Shown: positions 9,002 through 17,063, counted from the first letter of the stretch. The stretch: 64,000 nt of DNA from SIRX01 sp965214475 (GCA_965214475.1 OZ243953.1:3038001-3102000); one strand, 5' to 3'. The notes: generated by a model not told the origin, from the sequence alone. A program made the numbers and translations.

Positions 9002-9667
9002 TCATAGCGCCAGCAGCCCGTCGACGACCTCGACGAGGTCATCGCCCCGGACGTCGGCGGGCTGAAAGACGTCGCCGGGCTCGCCTTCTAGCCGGGAGCA
9101 CCAGCCGGCGAGGGCACCGGCCCGCTTGGCGCCGTGACAATCCCAGGCGTGCACCGCGACCAGCGCCATGCGGTCCAGCTCGCAGCCCAGAGCCTTTGCG
9201 GTGTAATGGTAAACATCGGGGGCGGGTTTCCACACGCCGACCACATCGGACGTCACTACTTGGTCGACGTAGGTCTCCAGGCCCGCCCCGGCCAGGAAAG
9301 ATCGGGTGTTCTTCGGGTCACCGACGGTCAGGCAACCGATGGTCACCCCGGCTTCGGAGAGCTTCTGCAGCGCCGGGGCGGCATCCGGGAATGCCGGGAC
9401 CTTCGCGAAGCCTTCCAGGACGTGGTCGATCTCGTCGTCCGACATCGCCTGCTGGGTCTCGGTGCGGAGTGATTGACGGGCGGTTGCGGTGAAGTCCGCG
9501 TTGTCGCCAGCTAGGGTCAGCGCCATCGCATCCCGTTGAAAGCGCATAAAGAACGACCCCAGCACCGCCGCGGGCTGCCCGACCTCCTCAAACCGGGCCC
9601 CGATCGGGTCGAGGTCGAGCAGAGTCTCCAGTACGTCAAAAGCAACGGCGTCGATGCGACCACTCAT
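9002..9667 (-). CDS. HAD-superfamily hydrolase, haloacid dehalogenase type II-like
   Basis: 221 residues; start ATG 9667 follows AAGGAG. Motif I is FDVLETLLD with nucleophile D11; in most members the fourth residue after the aspartate is glycine (DxxGTL), here it is glutamate. Motif II lies at CLTVGD, motif III is the lysine of VWKPAPDVY, and the AWD/GAK block (VHAWDCHGAKRAG) is typical of type II 2-haloacid dehalogenases. Real substrates could be 2-haloacids or phosphate esters. Upstream, a palindrome at 9718-9737 sits in its promoter region, and the TetR gene that probably bound it is broken. Confidence 0.8.
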   Translation of the reverse strand: MSGRIDAVAFDVLETLLDLDPIGARFEEVGQPAAVLGSFFMRFQRDAMALTLAGDNADFTATARQSLRTETQQAMSDDEIDHVLEGFAKVPAFPDAAPALQKLSEAGVTIGCLTVGDPKNTRSFLAGAGLETYVDQVVTSDVVGVWKPAPDVYHYTAKALGCELDRMALVAVHAWDCHGAKRAGALAGWCSRLEGEPGDVFQPADVRGDDLVEVVDGLLAL

Positions 9668-9717
9668 TCGGGGCTCCTTAACACTTCACGGGACATCAAA
9701 CGGATCAGCGTACTATG

Positions 9718-9737
9718 CCATACATCAGTCTGTATGG
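9718..9737. promoter_or_regulatory. palindromic operator, TetR-type
   Basis: CCATACA and TGTATGG are perfect seven-base arms around a six-base centre. On the minus strand TTGACC (9744-9749) stands just upstream as a possible -35 of the HAD gene, so the palindrome would overlap that promoter. The site lies between the HAD gene and the divergent remnant of a TetR gene, the classic layout for TetR control. Confidence 0.55.
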
Positions 9738-9749
9738 TCGTGGGTCAAC

Positions 9750-9875
9750 GTGAGCGGTGGATTGAGTCGCCAAGAGAGGACCAGCGTCCGTGACCGTTTC
9801 TTGGCGTCTGTGTCGCGGCTATTCTACGAGGACGGCATCCGCGCGGTTGGGGTGCCCCCGATCGACTCGAAATGA
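9750..9875 (+). pseudogene. tetR-family regulator, 5' remnant
   Basis: From GTG 9750 the frame gives about 41 residues ending in VRDRFLASVSRLFYEDGI and RAVGV, the first helices of a TetR-family DNA-binding domain, then stops at TGA 9873-9875. The HTH recognition helix and the whole ligand domain are missing. It is divergent from the HAD gene and next to the 9718-9737 palindrome. A deletion removed the rest of the gene. Confidence 0.6.
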
Positions 9876-9973
9876 AGGGCTTCGCCTCTGAGGACGTAGT
9901 GCTGCACGGCTGGTCGATGGATGGAGCCACGGTCGTGCGGAGCGCCCCTGGCTGGGATCAAGTTGGAAAGTGA
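9872..9973 (+). pseudogene. alpha/beta hydrolase internal fragment
   Basis: The 33-codon frame contains EDVVLHGWSMDGATVV, which matches the strand-elbow-helix around the nucleophile serine of alpha/beta hydrolases (usually GWSMGG). Nothing before or after fits a hydrolase, so this is an internal scrap joined to the tetR remnant. The call rests on about 16 residues. Confidence 0.35.
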
Positions 9974-10163
9974 GTTCCGAAGCTCAGTAGACGACTACCT
10001 GGAGTTCTGCAAAGAGCGCGGTGAAGGACCGGATAGACCGTTTCCTGGACGGCTGATGCCCCGGTTGCCGCCGAACGTACACCGCGACGTGTACGTGCGT
10101 GCCCGGCAGGAGGGCAAGAGCTTCAACCAGTGGATCGCTGAGAAGCTAGAGCAAGTGAGTTGA
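9963..10163 (+). pseudogene. HicB-family antitoxin, 3' remnant
   Basis: From about 9963 the frame reads FRSSVDDYLEFCKERGE, a proline-rich linker, then RLPPNVHRDVYVRARQEGKSFNQWI. This is the C-terminal half of a two-domain HicB antitoxin: the end of the RNase-H-like fold plus a ribbon-helix-helix DNA-binding domain. The N-terminal half is gone and the frame runs back into the hydrolase scrap. It may still be translated, but not as a normal HicB. An intact hicBA pair follows at 10209. Confidence 0.6.
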
Positions 10164-10208
10164 TCCTGGCAGCAACCACGTTCAGAGGAAATATCGTACA
10201 CTCTGTTT

Positions 10209-10421
10209 ATGGACGCACAGTACACGGCAGTGCTGAAGCAGGACGGTAACTGGTGGATCGGATGGATCGAAGAGATACCCGGCGTCAACTGCCAGGAACA
10301 CACCAAATCCGATCTTCTTGCGAGCCTTAGAGAAGTCCTTGCCGAAGCCATCGAGTTCAACCGTCAGGAAGCGCGAAACGCCGCTGGTGAGCAGTTTGTG
10401 GAAGAACGCCTTGCTCTATGA
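10209..10421 (+). CDS. hicB: HicB-type antitoxin
   Basis: 70 residues with the small HicB/UPF0150 fold: a YTAVLKQDGNWWIGWIEEIPGV strand pair and a helix with LREVLAEAIEFNR. HicB proteins bind and neutralise the HicA mRNA interferase and repress the operon. This one lacks a separate DNA-binding domain. There is no Shine-Dalgarno site; TACACT at 10197-10202 lies six bases before ATG 10209, so the message is probably leaderless. Its TGA overlaps the toxin ATG by four bases. Confidence 0.8.
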   Translation: MDAQYTAVLKQDGNWWIGWIEEIPGVNCQEHTKSDLLASLREVLAEAIEFNRQEARNAAGEQFVEERLAL

Positions 10422-10606
10422 AGCGGCGCCAGTTACTGCGCCACCTGCGTAGTCACGGCTGCGAACTTCTTCGGGAGGGTGGCAACCATTCCTGGTGGCA
10501 CAACCCGGACCAAAACCGCCGATCTGCAATTCCTCGCCACACCGAGATCAGTAATATTCTGGCTAATAAGATCTGCAAAGATTTAGGTGTTCAGCCCGTC
10601 AACTGA
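10418..10606 (+). CDS. hicA: HicA-type mRNA interferase toxin
   Basis: 62 residues, the normal size for HicA. The dsRBD-like fold is recognised by the N-terminal RRQLLRHLRSHGCELLREGG and the active-site histidine H24 in GGNHSWW, followed by AIPRHTEISNILANKICKDLGV. HicA cleaves mRNA ribosome-independently. Translation is coupled to hicB through ATGA at 10418-10421. Antitoxin-first order is common for the small HicB form. Confidence 0.85.
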   Translation: MKRRQLLRHLRSHGCELLREGGNHSWWHNPDQNRRSAIPRHTEISNILANKICKDLGVQPVN

Positions 10607-10683
10607 AGTCGAAAGATACTATTGACAGAAACGGGAAGATAGAAAAATAACCACCCAAAACAGTAGTTTGGACGATGCTGCTC

Positions 10684-10704
10684 AAGGATACTCACTGTAT
10701 CCTT
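10684..10704. promoter_or_regulatory. 8-bp hairpin between hicA and the Kiwa-like operon
   Basis: AAGGATAC - TCACT - GTATCCTT is a perfect stem-loop. No T-run follows on the plus strand, so it is a weak terminator at best; it could equally be an operator for the next operon. A TTGACA at 10622-10627 with a poor AT-rich -10 17 bases on may be that operon's promoter. Confidence 0.4.
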
Positions 10705-10749
10705 AGGGCATAAATAATTGAGTTTAAGTATAGGCAAAAGGAGGTGAAA

Positions 10750-11268
10750 ATGTTAGGGTTTGGAGCCAGGTTGTTGCTAGCTGCGACTCAGTTGGCTCCT
10801 CTGCTCGCAGCGTATGCATTTGTGCTTTATTCATCAAATAAATGGGGCGCAGTGTTCGCCACGCTAATTGCCATCGGCCTTGTCGTTTTATGTAGGATCA
10901 TCTTGTACTTTGCAGTTAAAGATATCCAAGAAGAAGTCCTTAGGGTGAAATCTGTCAGGACGGCTGACCGGCAAGTTTTAGCGTACGTCGTCGCTTATTT
11001 GTACCCATTAATCTATGCACAAATTACGACAGTTAGAATTAGCGTGCTAATATTCGTTTTTCTTGTGCTGCTGCTGGTTCTCTACCATAGTAGAGCGTTT
11101 AGCATCAATCCGGTCCTCCAGATGTTTTTTGGTTACAAGTTTTATGAAGTCGTGACTAGAGGCGATTTTACTTATGTAGTTGTTTCTAAACGCAAAATAG
11201 TGAATACTAGAACCCCAATTGACGGGAGACAACTGTCCCCGTATATGTATCTAGACGCAGAGGGGTAA
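10750..11268 (+). CDS. four-helix membrane protein, KwaA-like (Kiwa defence)
   Basis: 172 residues from ATG 10750, which follows a near-perfect AGGAGGTG; the in-frame GTG at 10744 lies inside that site. Four hydrophobic helices occupy about residues 5-27, 33-55, 76-95 and 97-117, then a cytoplasmic tail with INPVLQMFFGYKFYEVV and VVSKRKI. This layout and the N-P-x-L...GYxxYEV tail are what I recall of KwaA, the inner-membrane sensor of the Kiwa anti-phage system. The next gene, two bases away, fits KwaB. Composition is unlike the flanks: 26/60 G+C at 11041-11100. Assignment is by pattern recognition and gene order, without a search. Confidence 0.55.
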   Translation: MLGFGARLLLAATQLAPLLAAYAFVLYSSNKWGAVFATLIAIGLVVLCRIILYFAVKDIQEEVLRVKSVRTADRQVLAYVVAYLYPLIYAQITTVRISVLIFVFLVLLLVLYHSRAFSINPVLQMFFGYKFYEVVTRGDFTYVVVSKRKIVNTRTPIDGRQLSPYMYLDAEG

Positions 11269-11270
11269 AA

Positions 11271-12170
11271 GTGTTTCAGTTCTACGCAGTATTGCCCAAC
11301 TTTGAGATTCGCCATCTACACGTCAGGCAAGAGGTGCAACGGGAACTAACGACAAAGTTTCAACGCGAAGCGGACAAAGCTTTAGGAGATAAGCATGAAA
11401 TACCCTTCAGCTCTCAATACCCGAGAGCTCAGAAACATGAATTGCTGGTAATACGCGACTTTCCGTTGCACGAACAGTTTGAAGAAGGCGTGCGTGACTC
11501 TAATCATTGCGACGACATTGAGATTGAGGATGTAGACGCCCGACACATCAAGGCTATAGTGGGAGCAGCACCAAACGATGAGGGAGAGAAAGTCGAGATC
11601 GCCATATTTAAAGAATTGAGTGGTGCGCGAATACTTGACAGGTCTCCATGGAACTTCTTTCTAGACGGTAATACGCTGACACGTTTGGATCGGCCAGGTC
11701 TTGCTATCCCCGAGCCTGTACACGCTGTGTACCGAAACGGAGACCTATTTTTCTTTGCCTACGAAACTGCCCGAAGGTTCATAGATCTCACAGGATTGTA
11801 TACAGAAGCGGCTACAGAAGACATAAACAGTTTCTTGGAGCAAGGACCAGTTGTTTTTGGAGGAGACGGCCAACTGCACGAGGTCGCGGATTCGTGGTGC
11901 CTGCGGCGTATCTCGATGGTGTTGGCTAGTGAGGTTTGGACAAGAGCTTCAGTGCAGCAGATCAAGGAACGAGCCGAGACCATCGGTATCACTCTTGATA
12001 CTCGCGTTGTGGAAGGCGAAGAGAATGTAATTCTACCGGGTGACCGCGCTTCACTGAAAGACGCACTCAAAGTGCTAAACCAAGATTTTTCCACTCTCTA
12101 TTGGACAACACGCCGATGTACGCAGGTATTAAGGCTCCTGTGGAGGCATCCTAAAGTGGTCAGCAAATAG
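11271..12170 (+). CDS. DUF4868-like protein, KwaB-like (Kiwa defence)
   Basis: 299 residues from GTG 11271, with GAGGGG just upstream and a two-base gap from the membrane gene. It has no membrane helix. The C-terminal half follows the DUF4868 plan: NGDLFFFAYETARRFIDL, then a FGGDGQLHEVADS strand-helix, a basic helical stretch, and a terminal block SLKDALKVLNQDFSTLYWTTRR that corresponds to the LLNDDY...TGRRY end of the family. KwaB is the DNA-binding effector of Kiwa, acting with membrane KwaA. Low G+C (26/60 at 11341-11400) and the adjoining toxin-antitoxin and pseudogenes support an accessory origin. The family call is likely but unverified. Confidence 0.6.
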   Translation: MFQFYAVLPNFEIRHLHVRQEVQRELTTKFQREADKALGDKHEIPFSSQYPRAQKHELLVIRDFPLHEQFEEGVRDSNHCDDIEIEDVDARHIKAIVGAAPNDEGEKVEIAIFKELSGARILDRSPWNFFLDGNTLTRLDRPGLAIPEPVHAVYRNGDLFFFAYETARRFIDLTGLYTEAATEDINSFLEQGPVVFGGDGQLHEVADSWCLRRISMVLASEVWTRASVQQIKERAETIGITLDTRVVEGEENVILPGDRASLKDALKVLNQDFSTLYWTTRRCTQVLRLLWRHPKVVSK

Positions 12171-12296
12171 TAATTCATCATGAAGCACGACAGTTTGGTT
12201 CGGAAAGTAAGCGAGACTAGAGTCCGAGCTAACCTTTTAGAATAGCTATCCGCGAAAGACGAAACATTTCCACCGTTGCTCTAGTTCCAAAAAAGG

Positions 12297-14078
12297 TCAT
12301 TTCCTCATACTCGGGTTGAGCACCTTTTTGCGCAGACGTATCGACTCTGGCGTGATCTCGACCAGCTCGTCGTCGCTGATGTATTCTAGGGCGTCTTCCA
12401 GGCTCAGCTTGCGGGGTGGGGTGAGGGCGAGGGCGTCGTCGGCGCCGGCGGAGCGGACGTTGGTTAGCTTTTTGTTTTTGCAGACGTTGATGTTGAGGTC
12501 GCTCTCGCGGCTGTGCTCGCCGACGACCATGCCGACGTAGACTTCGGTGGCAGGGTTTATGAAGAACTCGCCGCGCTCCTGGAGCTTCCAGATGGAGTAG
12601 GCGAAGGCGCTGCCAGTCTCTATCGAGACGAGGCTGCCGTTCTGGCGCGTCTTGAGGTCGCCGGCCCACGGGCCGTAGCCGTCGAAGACGTGGCTCATTA
12701 TGCCCTCGCCCTGCGTCATGGTCAGGAACTGGGTGCGGAAGCCGAAGAGCGCGCGGCTGGGGATCTTGAACTCTATCCGGGTACGGCTACCCTGCGGCTC
12801 CATGTCTATTAGCTGTCCCTTGCGGCCGGAGAGGGTGCCGATGAGGGTCGAGGCGAAGCCTTCGGGGACGTCTATGACCAGGTGCTCGAAGGGCTCGTGC
12901 TTCTTGCCGTCTATCTCGCGGATGATGACTTGCGGCGAGGCTACCTGTACTTCGTAGCCCTCGCGGCGCATGGTCTCCAAGAGGATCGAGAGGTGAAGCT
13001 CCCCGCGCCCCGAGACCTCGAACTCGTCCGGACGCAGTTCTTCGACGCGCAGGGAGACGTTCGTCATGACCTCCCGGTTAAGACGCTCGGCGAGGTTGCG
13101 GCTCGTGACGTAGCGGCCTTCTTTGCCGGCGAAAGGGCTCGTGTTCGGCTGGAAGACCATGCTGACCGTCGGCTCGTCTACCGTGATGATTGGTAACGCC
13201 TCCGGGTTTTCGATGTCGGCGATGGTCTCCCCGATCTGGGCTCTCTCTATACCGGAGAGCGCCACGATGTCGCCCGCCCCGACCTCATCTACCTCGATGC
13301 GCGCCAGACCCAGATGGGTGAAGGGCTGCGCGACGCGCGTCCGGGTCATCGTGCCGTCTTTGTGGATGAGGTTGATGGATTCACCACGCCGCACCTTGCC
13401 GCGCCGCACGCGGCCAACCACAATGCGCCCCAGGTAATCCGAGTAGTCCAGGTTGGTGACGACCATCTGGAACGGGGCTTCGAGGTCCACGTCGGGGCCG
13501 GGGATCTCTTCTAGCACCGTCTCGAACAACTCCCGCATGTCGTCGCGGGGCGCGTCCACGCTCTTGAACGCTTTACCCTCGCGGGCGATGGCGTAGAGGA
13601 CGGGGAAGTCTAGCTGCTCGTCGGTGGCCCCGAGGTCGGCCATCAGGTCGAAGGTCAGGTCTACTACCTCGTCGGGGCGGGCGTCCATCCGGTCGATCTT
13701 ATTGATGACCACGATAGGCTTGAGGCCCAGCTCCAGCGCCTTGCGCAGCACGAAGCGGGTCTGGGGCATCGGGCCTTCCGCCGCGTCCACCAGCAGGAGG
13801 CAGCCGTCCACCATGCCCAGCACGCGTTCGACCTCGCCGCCGAAGTCCGTGTGGCCGGGGGTGTCGACTATGTTGATCTTGACTCCCTCGTACTCTACGG
13901 CGGTGTTCTTGGAGAGGATGGTGATGCCGCGCTCCCTTTCGAGCACGTTCGAGTCCATCGCCCGTTCGGTAAACGCCTGCCCGTGCCGCAGCTCGGTGGT
14001 CTGCTGCAGTAGGCCGTCCACGAGCGTCGTCTTGCCGTGGTCCACGTGCGCGATAATGGCGATGTTCCGGTAGTCCAT
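12297..14078 (-). CDS. typA: translational GTPase TypA/BipA
   Basis: 593 residues, close to the usual 600-610. Start ATG 14078 (MDYRNIAIIAHVDHGKTT) follows AGGAGA. The G1 motif AHVDHGKT, G2 RERGITI, G3 DTPGHTDF and G4 NKID are all present, followed by the beta-barrel, EF-G-like domains III and V and the BipA-specific C-terminal domain ending in RLRKKVLNPSMRK. TypA binds the ribosome and helps assembly and stress adaptation. The gene is preceded on its strand by a terminator at 14148-14169 and is probably monocistronic. Confidence 0.97.
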   Translation of the reverse strand: MDYRNIAIIAHVDHGKTTLVDGLLQQTTELRHGQAFTERAMDSNVLERERGITILSKNTAVEYEGVKINIVDTPGHTDFGGEVERVLGMVDGCLLLVDAAEGPMPQTRFVLRKALELGLKPIVVINKIDRMDARPDEVVDLTFDLMADLGATDEQLDFPVLYAIAREGKAFKSVDAPRDDMRELFETVLEEIPGPDVDLEAPFQMVVTNLDYSDYLGRIVVGRVRRGKVRRGESINLIHKDGTMTRTRVAQPFTHLGLARIEVDEVGAGDIVALSGIERAQIGETIADIENPEALPIITVDEPTVSMVFQPNTSPFAGKEGRYVTSRNLAERLNREVMTNVSLRVEELRPDEFEVSGRGELHLSILLETMRREGYEVQVASPQVIIREIDGKKHEPFEHLVIDVPEGFASTLIGTLSGRKGQLIDMEPQGSRTRIEFKIPSRALFGFRTQFLTMTQGEGIMSHVFDGYGPWAGDLKTRQNGSLVSIETGSAFAYSIWKLQERGEFFINPATEVYVGMVVGEHSRESDLNINVCKNKKLTNVRSAGADDALALTPPRKLSLEDALEYISDDELVEITPESIRLRKKVLNPSMRK

Positions 14079-14147
14079 GTCTCTCCTGACGCATCCCGCC
14101 CACCACGTCATCGAACTACGAAACGTGCGTTGGGGATCAAAGCAACG

Positions 14148-14169
14148 AAAAAGGCCGCACCGTGCGGCC
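14148..14169 (-). terminator. rho-independent terminator of the 14257-14847 gene
   Basis: GGCCGCA-CGG-TGCGGCC read on the minus strand is a perfect stem, followed by TTTTTC. It ends the upstream minus-strand membrane gene before typA. Confidence 0.75.
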
Positions 14170-14256
14170 ACGCGGAGCAGAGTTTACCGCACAATCAGGT
14201 ATCGGTCGAAGTCCGTATGGCAGGAATAGCTGTCGGCGGGTTTGGGGGCTCCGAAT

Positions 14257-14847
14257 TTATTCCAACCCGACGTTGGCCGCCCGCCAGGTCGAAACCACCA
14301 ACGGCAAAATGCTTGCCCAGAGAAGAAGGGCGCAGCCGAGACCGACCACCGCACCCCGCAGGTTCGCGCCGTTTGTGCCCACCCCGGATGGGAACAGCAG
14401 GGAGAGGAGCGCCAATAAGACCATAGACCCACCCAGCAATGCGAACCGCCACGACTTGAAGGCGGGGATGAGCCCGAAAAAGTGGAGGCCCACTATCGCG
14501 GCGACCGCCGAGACGACCGCGCCCGGGTGTCCGGTGTTGTTCAACACTGCGGCGAAGACCGGGATCGCCACGATTTCAAAGAGAACTGCCAGGCGGTAGG
14601 CCCGGGTACCGAAGGGATTGGCGCCACCGCCCTCGGATGACTGTGGAAGTCGCTGCGAAACGCGGAAGAAGTAGACGGCGCACACCAAGAGCGCGACCGT
14701 GATCGCGGTTACCAGTATCACGGCGAGCGGCCCGCCCGGTAGGGCCAGGGCCCCGATAATGCCCCACAGAGCGCCGAAAAAAGTGGTGATGAGCACGACG
14801 AACCCCGCAGTCCTGGCTCTACCTGCTGAAAGATGCCCGGTGCTCAC
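14257..14847 (-). CDS. polytopic membrane protein, unknown
   Basis: 196 residues from GTG 14847 with GAGGT upstream. About six hydrophobic helices are spread over the full length with short polar loops (SQRLPQSSEGGGANPFGTR at about 68-86). The FALLGGSMVLLALLSLL stretch and NTGHPGAVVSAVAAI helix are unremarkable. No family recognised. It is monocistronic, ended by the hairpin at 14148-14169. Confidence 0.6.
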   Translation of the reverse strand: MSTGHLSAGRARTAGFVVLITTFFGALWGIIGALALPGGPLAVILVTAITVALLVCAVYFFRVSQRLPQSSEGGGANPFGTRAYRLAVLFEIVAIPVFAAVLNNTGHPGAVVSAVAAIVGLHFFGLIPAFKSWRFALLGGSMVLLALLSLLFPSGVGTNGANLRGAVVGLGCALLLWASILPLVVSTWRAANVGLE

Positions 14848-15011
14848 TAGCGACTACCTCTTTCGTGAGTACTGTGGTTTGCAGAGATACGAAGTACGCA
14901 CCCCGAAGGCTCGGGGCAAGATATGTAGCATACGGCAGCGAGGTAGTCTATGTGGCTATCAAAAAGATAGAAGTGTAGAAGGCCCCCATGCTATTTGAGT
15001 GGGGCTACGAT

Positions 15012-15593
15012 TCATGGGTATGGTTTCTCGTGTTTGGACAGCATCGTCACGTACTTCTCGATCCGTCGTGCCCGGGTCTCCGGCTTCTTGGCGTCCTGTA
15101 TTCGGTACAGGATCGCGTACCGGTTCGTGCTGTTGAGCGACGCGAAAAACGCGGCGGCTTCCGGATTCTTGCCGAGTTCCCGTTGTAGGTCTTCTGGGAC
15201 GGTGGCTTTGCTCTGTGATTCGTAAGCGGCATCCCAACGTCCGTCGGCTTTGGCCTGCTCGATCTCCTGCAGTCCGGCGGGCTTCATCCTGCCTTCCTCG
15301 ATAAGCTTCGTAACCTTATCGCGGTTAACCTTGGACCATTTGCTCCTGGGTTTGCGCGGGGTGAATCGTTGCAGGTAGTAATCCTCGTCGAAACGGTCCC
15401 GCTGACTGTCGATCCAGCCGTAGCAGAGGACCGCGTCCAGTGCCTCCGCGAAAGAAACTGACGCGATGCCCGAGGCCTTCTTGGCGAACTTGAGCCACAG
15501 CCCGTTGGAGGTTGTGTGATGCTCGGCGAGCCACGCCTCCCAGGCGTCGGAGGAAGCAAACGGTATGATCGGCAGTTCCGGCTTGGCGGTCAT
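15012..15593 (-). CDS. YdeI/OmpD-associated family protein
   Basis: 193 residues from ATG 15593, behind GGGAGAGG; the more upstream in-frame start would cover that site. The family is recognised by WLAEHHTTSNGLWLKFAKK, ALDAVLCYGWIDSQ, RFTPRKPRSKWSKVN and a C-terminal RRIEKYVTML. Members have been linked to bacteriocin and antimicrobial-peptide resistance in enterobacteria; the biochemical activity is not known and need not be the same here. Soluble and monocistronic. Confidence 0.8.
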   Translation of the reverse strand: MTAKPELPIIPFASSDAWEAWLAEHHTTSNGLWLKFAKKASGIASVSFAEALDAVLCYGWIDSQRDRFDEDYYLQRFTPRKPRSKWSKVNRDKVTKLIEEGRMKPAGLQEIEQAKADGRWDAAYESQSKATVPEDLQRELGKNPEAAAFFASLNSTNRYAILYRIQDAKKPETRARRIEKYVTMLSKHEKPYP

Positions 15594-15668
15594 TGCCTCT
15601 CCCTTCGACAACCTGCTCCACGAATCACTCTGAGTCTACCGGGCTCCATAGTCGCTCCCAAGTATCAT

Positions 15669-16307
15669 CTATGAAATGTTGCGACGATATACGTCCTTAC
15701 CTTCTCCCGATGTCGCTGGCTTAAACCCCATCCGTTCGACGTACTCGCGCTGCTCTTTGGTATCCGGGGTGGTTTCGAGATACTCGACGCCCCGTGACTC
15801 GGAACGATCGGCCTGCTCCTCGTAGAGAAACGCACCTGGTCGCAGGTCTCGGTAACCGGGGATGACGTAGTCGAGGTGGACGAACAAGCCATCCGGCCCC
15901 TTCGGTTCCGCGATAAATACGCCGGCAGGGACGAGGTCCCGGAGAATGAACCAGACCAGGTACTGTTCCTTCGGTGAGTAATCGAACGTTGGGAAGAAGC
16001 GATTGATGTCTTCCGCGTAGAAGCTCAAAAATTTGTGCAGGTACGCGGAATCGTGTTCCGTTTTCAGAATAGAAAAATAATTCTCGGAACGCTTTATCTC
16101 GTAGAGGTAGTAGAGGTTGATACCCACGATGAAAACGTTCAGGATTACGACTGGATAAGCGGTGATGAGCACCCCGTATATCGTGAAAACGAAACCACCG
16201 GCGAGGCTGAAGATGCGCAGTTTGAGGATCGAGCGCATCGTGAGCGAGACGGCCACGAGGACCGAAGCCCCGTAGCCGATCAGCTCGTAGATCATAGAAC
16301 TATCCAC
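15669..16307 (-). CDS. YgjV-like membrane domain with C-terminal GNAT-like domain
   Basis: 212 residues from GTG 16307, eight bases after AGGAG; ATG 16295 is an alternative. Residues 1-75 hold three hydrophobic helices (MIYELIGYGASVLVAVSLTM and two more), resembling the YgjV/Imp family. Residues about 85-210 are soluble with RDLVPAGVFIAEP, HLDYVIPGYRDLRPG and a closing EQREYVERMGFK block that looks like the end of a GNAT acetyltransferase. Such fusions exist but their role is unknown. It may acylate something at the membrane; that is inference. Confidence 0.55.
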   Translation of the reverse strand: MDSSMIYELIGYGASVLVAVSLTMRSILKLRIFSLAGGFVFTIYGVLITAYPVVILNVFIVGINLYYLYEIKRSENYFSILKTEHDSAYLHKFLSFYAEDINRFFPTFDYSPKEQYLVWFILRDLVPAGVFIAEPKGPDGLFVHLDYVIPGYRDLRPGAFLYEEQADRSESRGVEYLETTPDTKEQREYVERMGFKPATSGEGKDVYRRNIS

Positions 16308-16472
16308 CGTTGCATCTCCTACGTGTTTTGAGGAACACCCACTGTATTGCGCCGTCAGTCTACGGCGGCCGAGCTGCACGTGCCCTTGTTGAGAGCCCTT
16401 AACTGTGGGCCGTCGTAGATCTTCGTACAATGAACCGGTCGCGATCGTAGAAAACTTGTAGAGAGGATCGGT

Positions 16473-16850
16473 ATGAACGTGGGATCGTCTGTTTCTCGCA
16501 AGTTGCTGGGGTTGCTCTTCGTCGTGGCCGGTGCGCTGCACTTCGTCTCGCCTGAGACCTACGAGCGGATCATGCCGCCGTACCTTCCGCTGCACCGCGA
16601 GTTGGTCTACTTGAGCGGCGCGCTAGAGATAGCTGGCGGTTTGGGGCTGCTCCCCGAACGCACGCGCGCTGCTGCGGGGATCGGGCTAGTTCTGCTGCTC
16701 CTCGCGGTCTGGCCGGCCAATTTGCAGATGCTGCTAGACGCCCGGGCTTCTGAAAAGCCCTCGTGGTGGACGGTGCTCTTGTGGGTGAGGATGCCGCTAC
16801 AGGTTTTGCTGATGGTGTGGGTTTGGCGCGTCTCTCGCCCGAATCGCTAG
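16473..16850 (+). CDS. DoxX-family membrane protein
   Basis: 125 residues from ATG 16473, with GAGAGGAT upstream. Four helices and the family-like start (KLLGLLFVVAGALHFVSPETYERIMPPYLP) followed by YLSGALEIAGGLGLLPERTRAAAG. DoxX proteins are small membrane proteins connected to redox homeostasis in some bacteria. No partner gene adjoins it: the upstream gene is divergent and the next plus-strand gene is 214 bases away. Confidence 0.75.
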   Translation: MNVGSSVSRKLLGLLFVVAGALHFVSPETYERIMPPYLPLHRELVYLSGALEIAGGLGLLPERTRAAAGIGLVLLLLAVWPANLQMLLDARASEKPSWWTVLLWVRMPLQVLLMVWVWRVSRPNR

Positions 16851-17063
16851 GGATTTTGGCTCGTTTCCTCTATAGAAAGGATGTATTCGTTAGCTATTGT
16901 GATCCCGCGGTTACGGATATTCTGCTGCTTCTATCCTACTTCTGGTCGGTGAAGATCATACTTCTGTAGGATGCCTCCTTTATTGTGCCGGTAGATACTT
17001 CTCTTGACAGTCAAAACAGGTTCCCGGAGGGATCCGGGCGACCAGCGTTCGAGAGGAGATGTA

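Noticed and set aside
9921..10163. 80-codon frame as an intact HicB gene
   Set aside because: Its first ~14 codons come from the hydrolase scrap and the HicB N-terminal domain is missing, so it is listed as a remnant.
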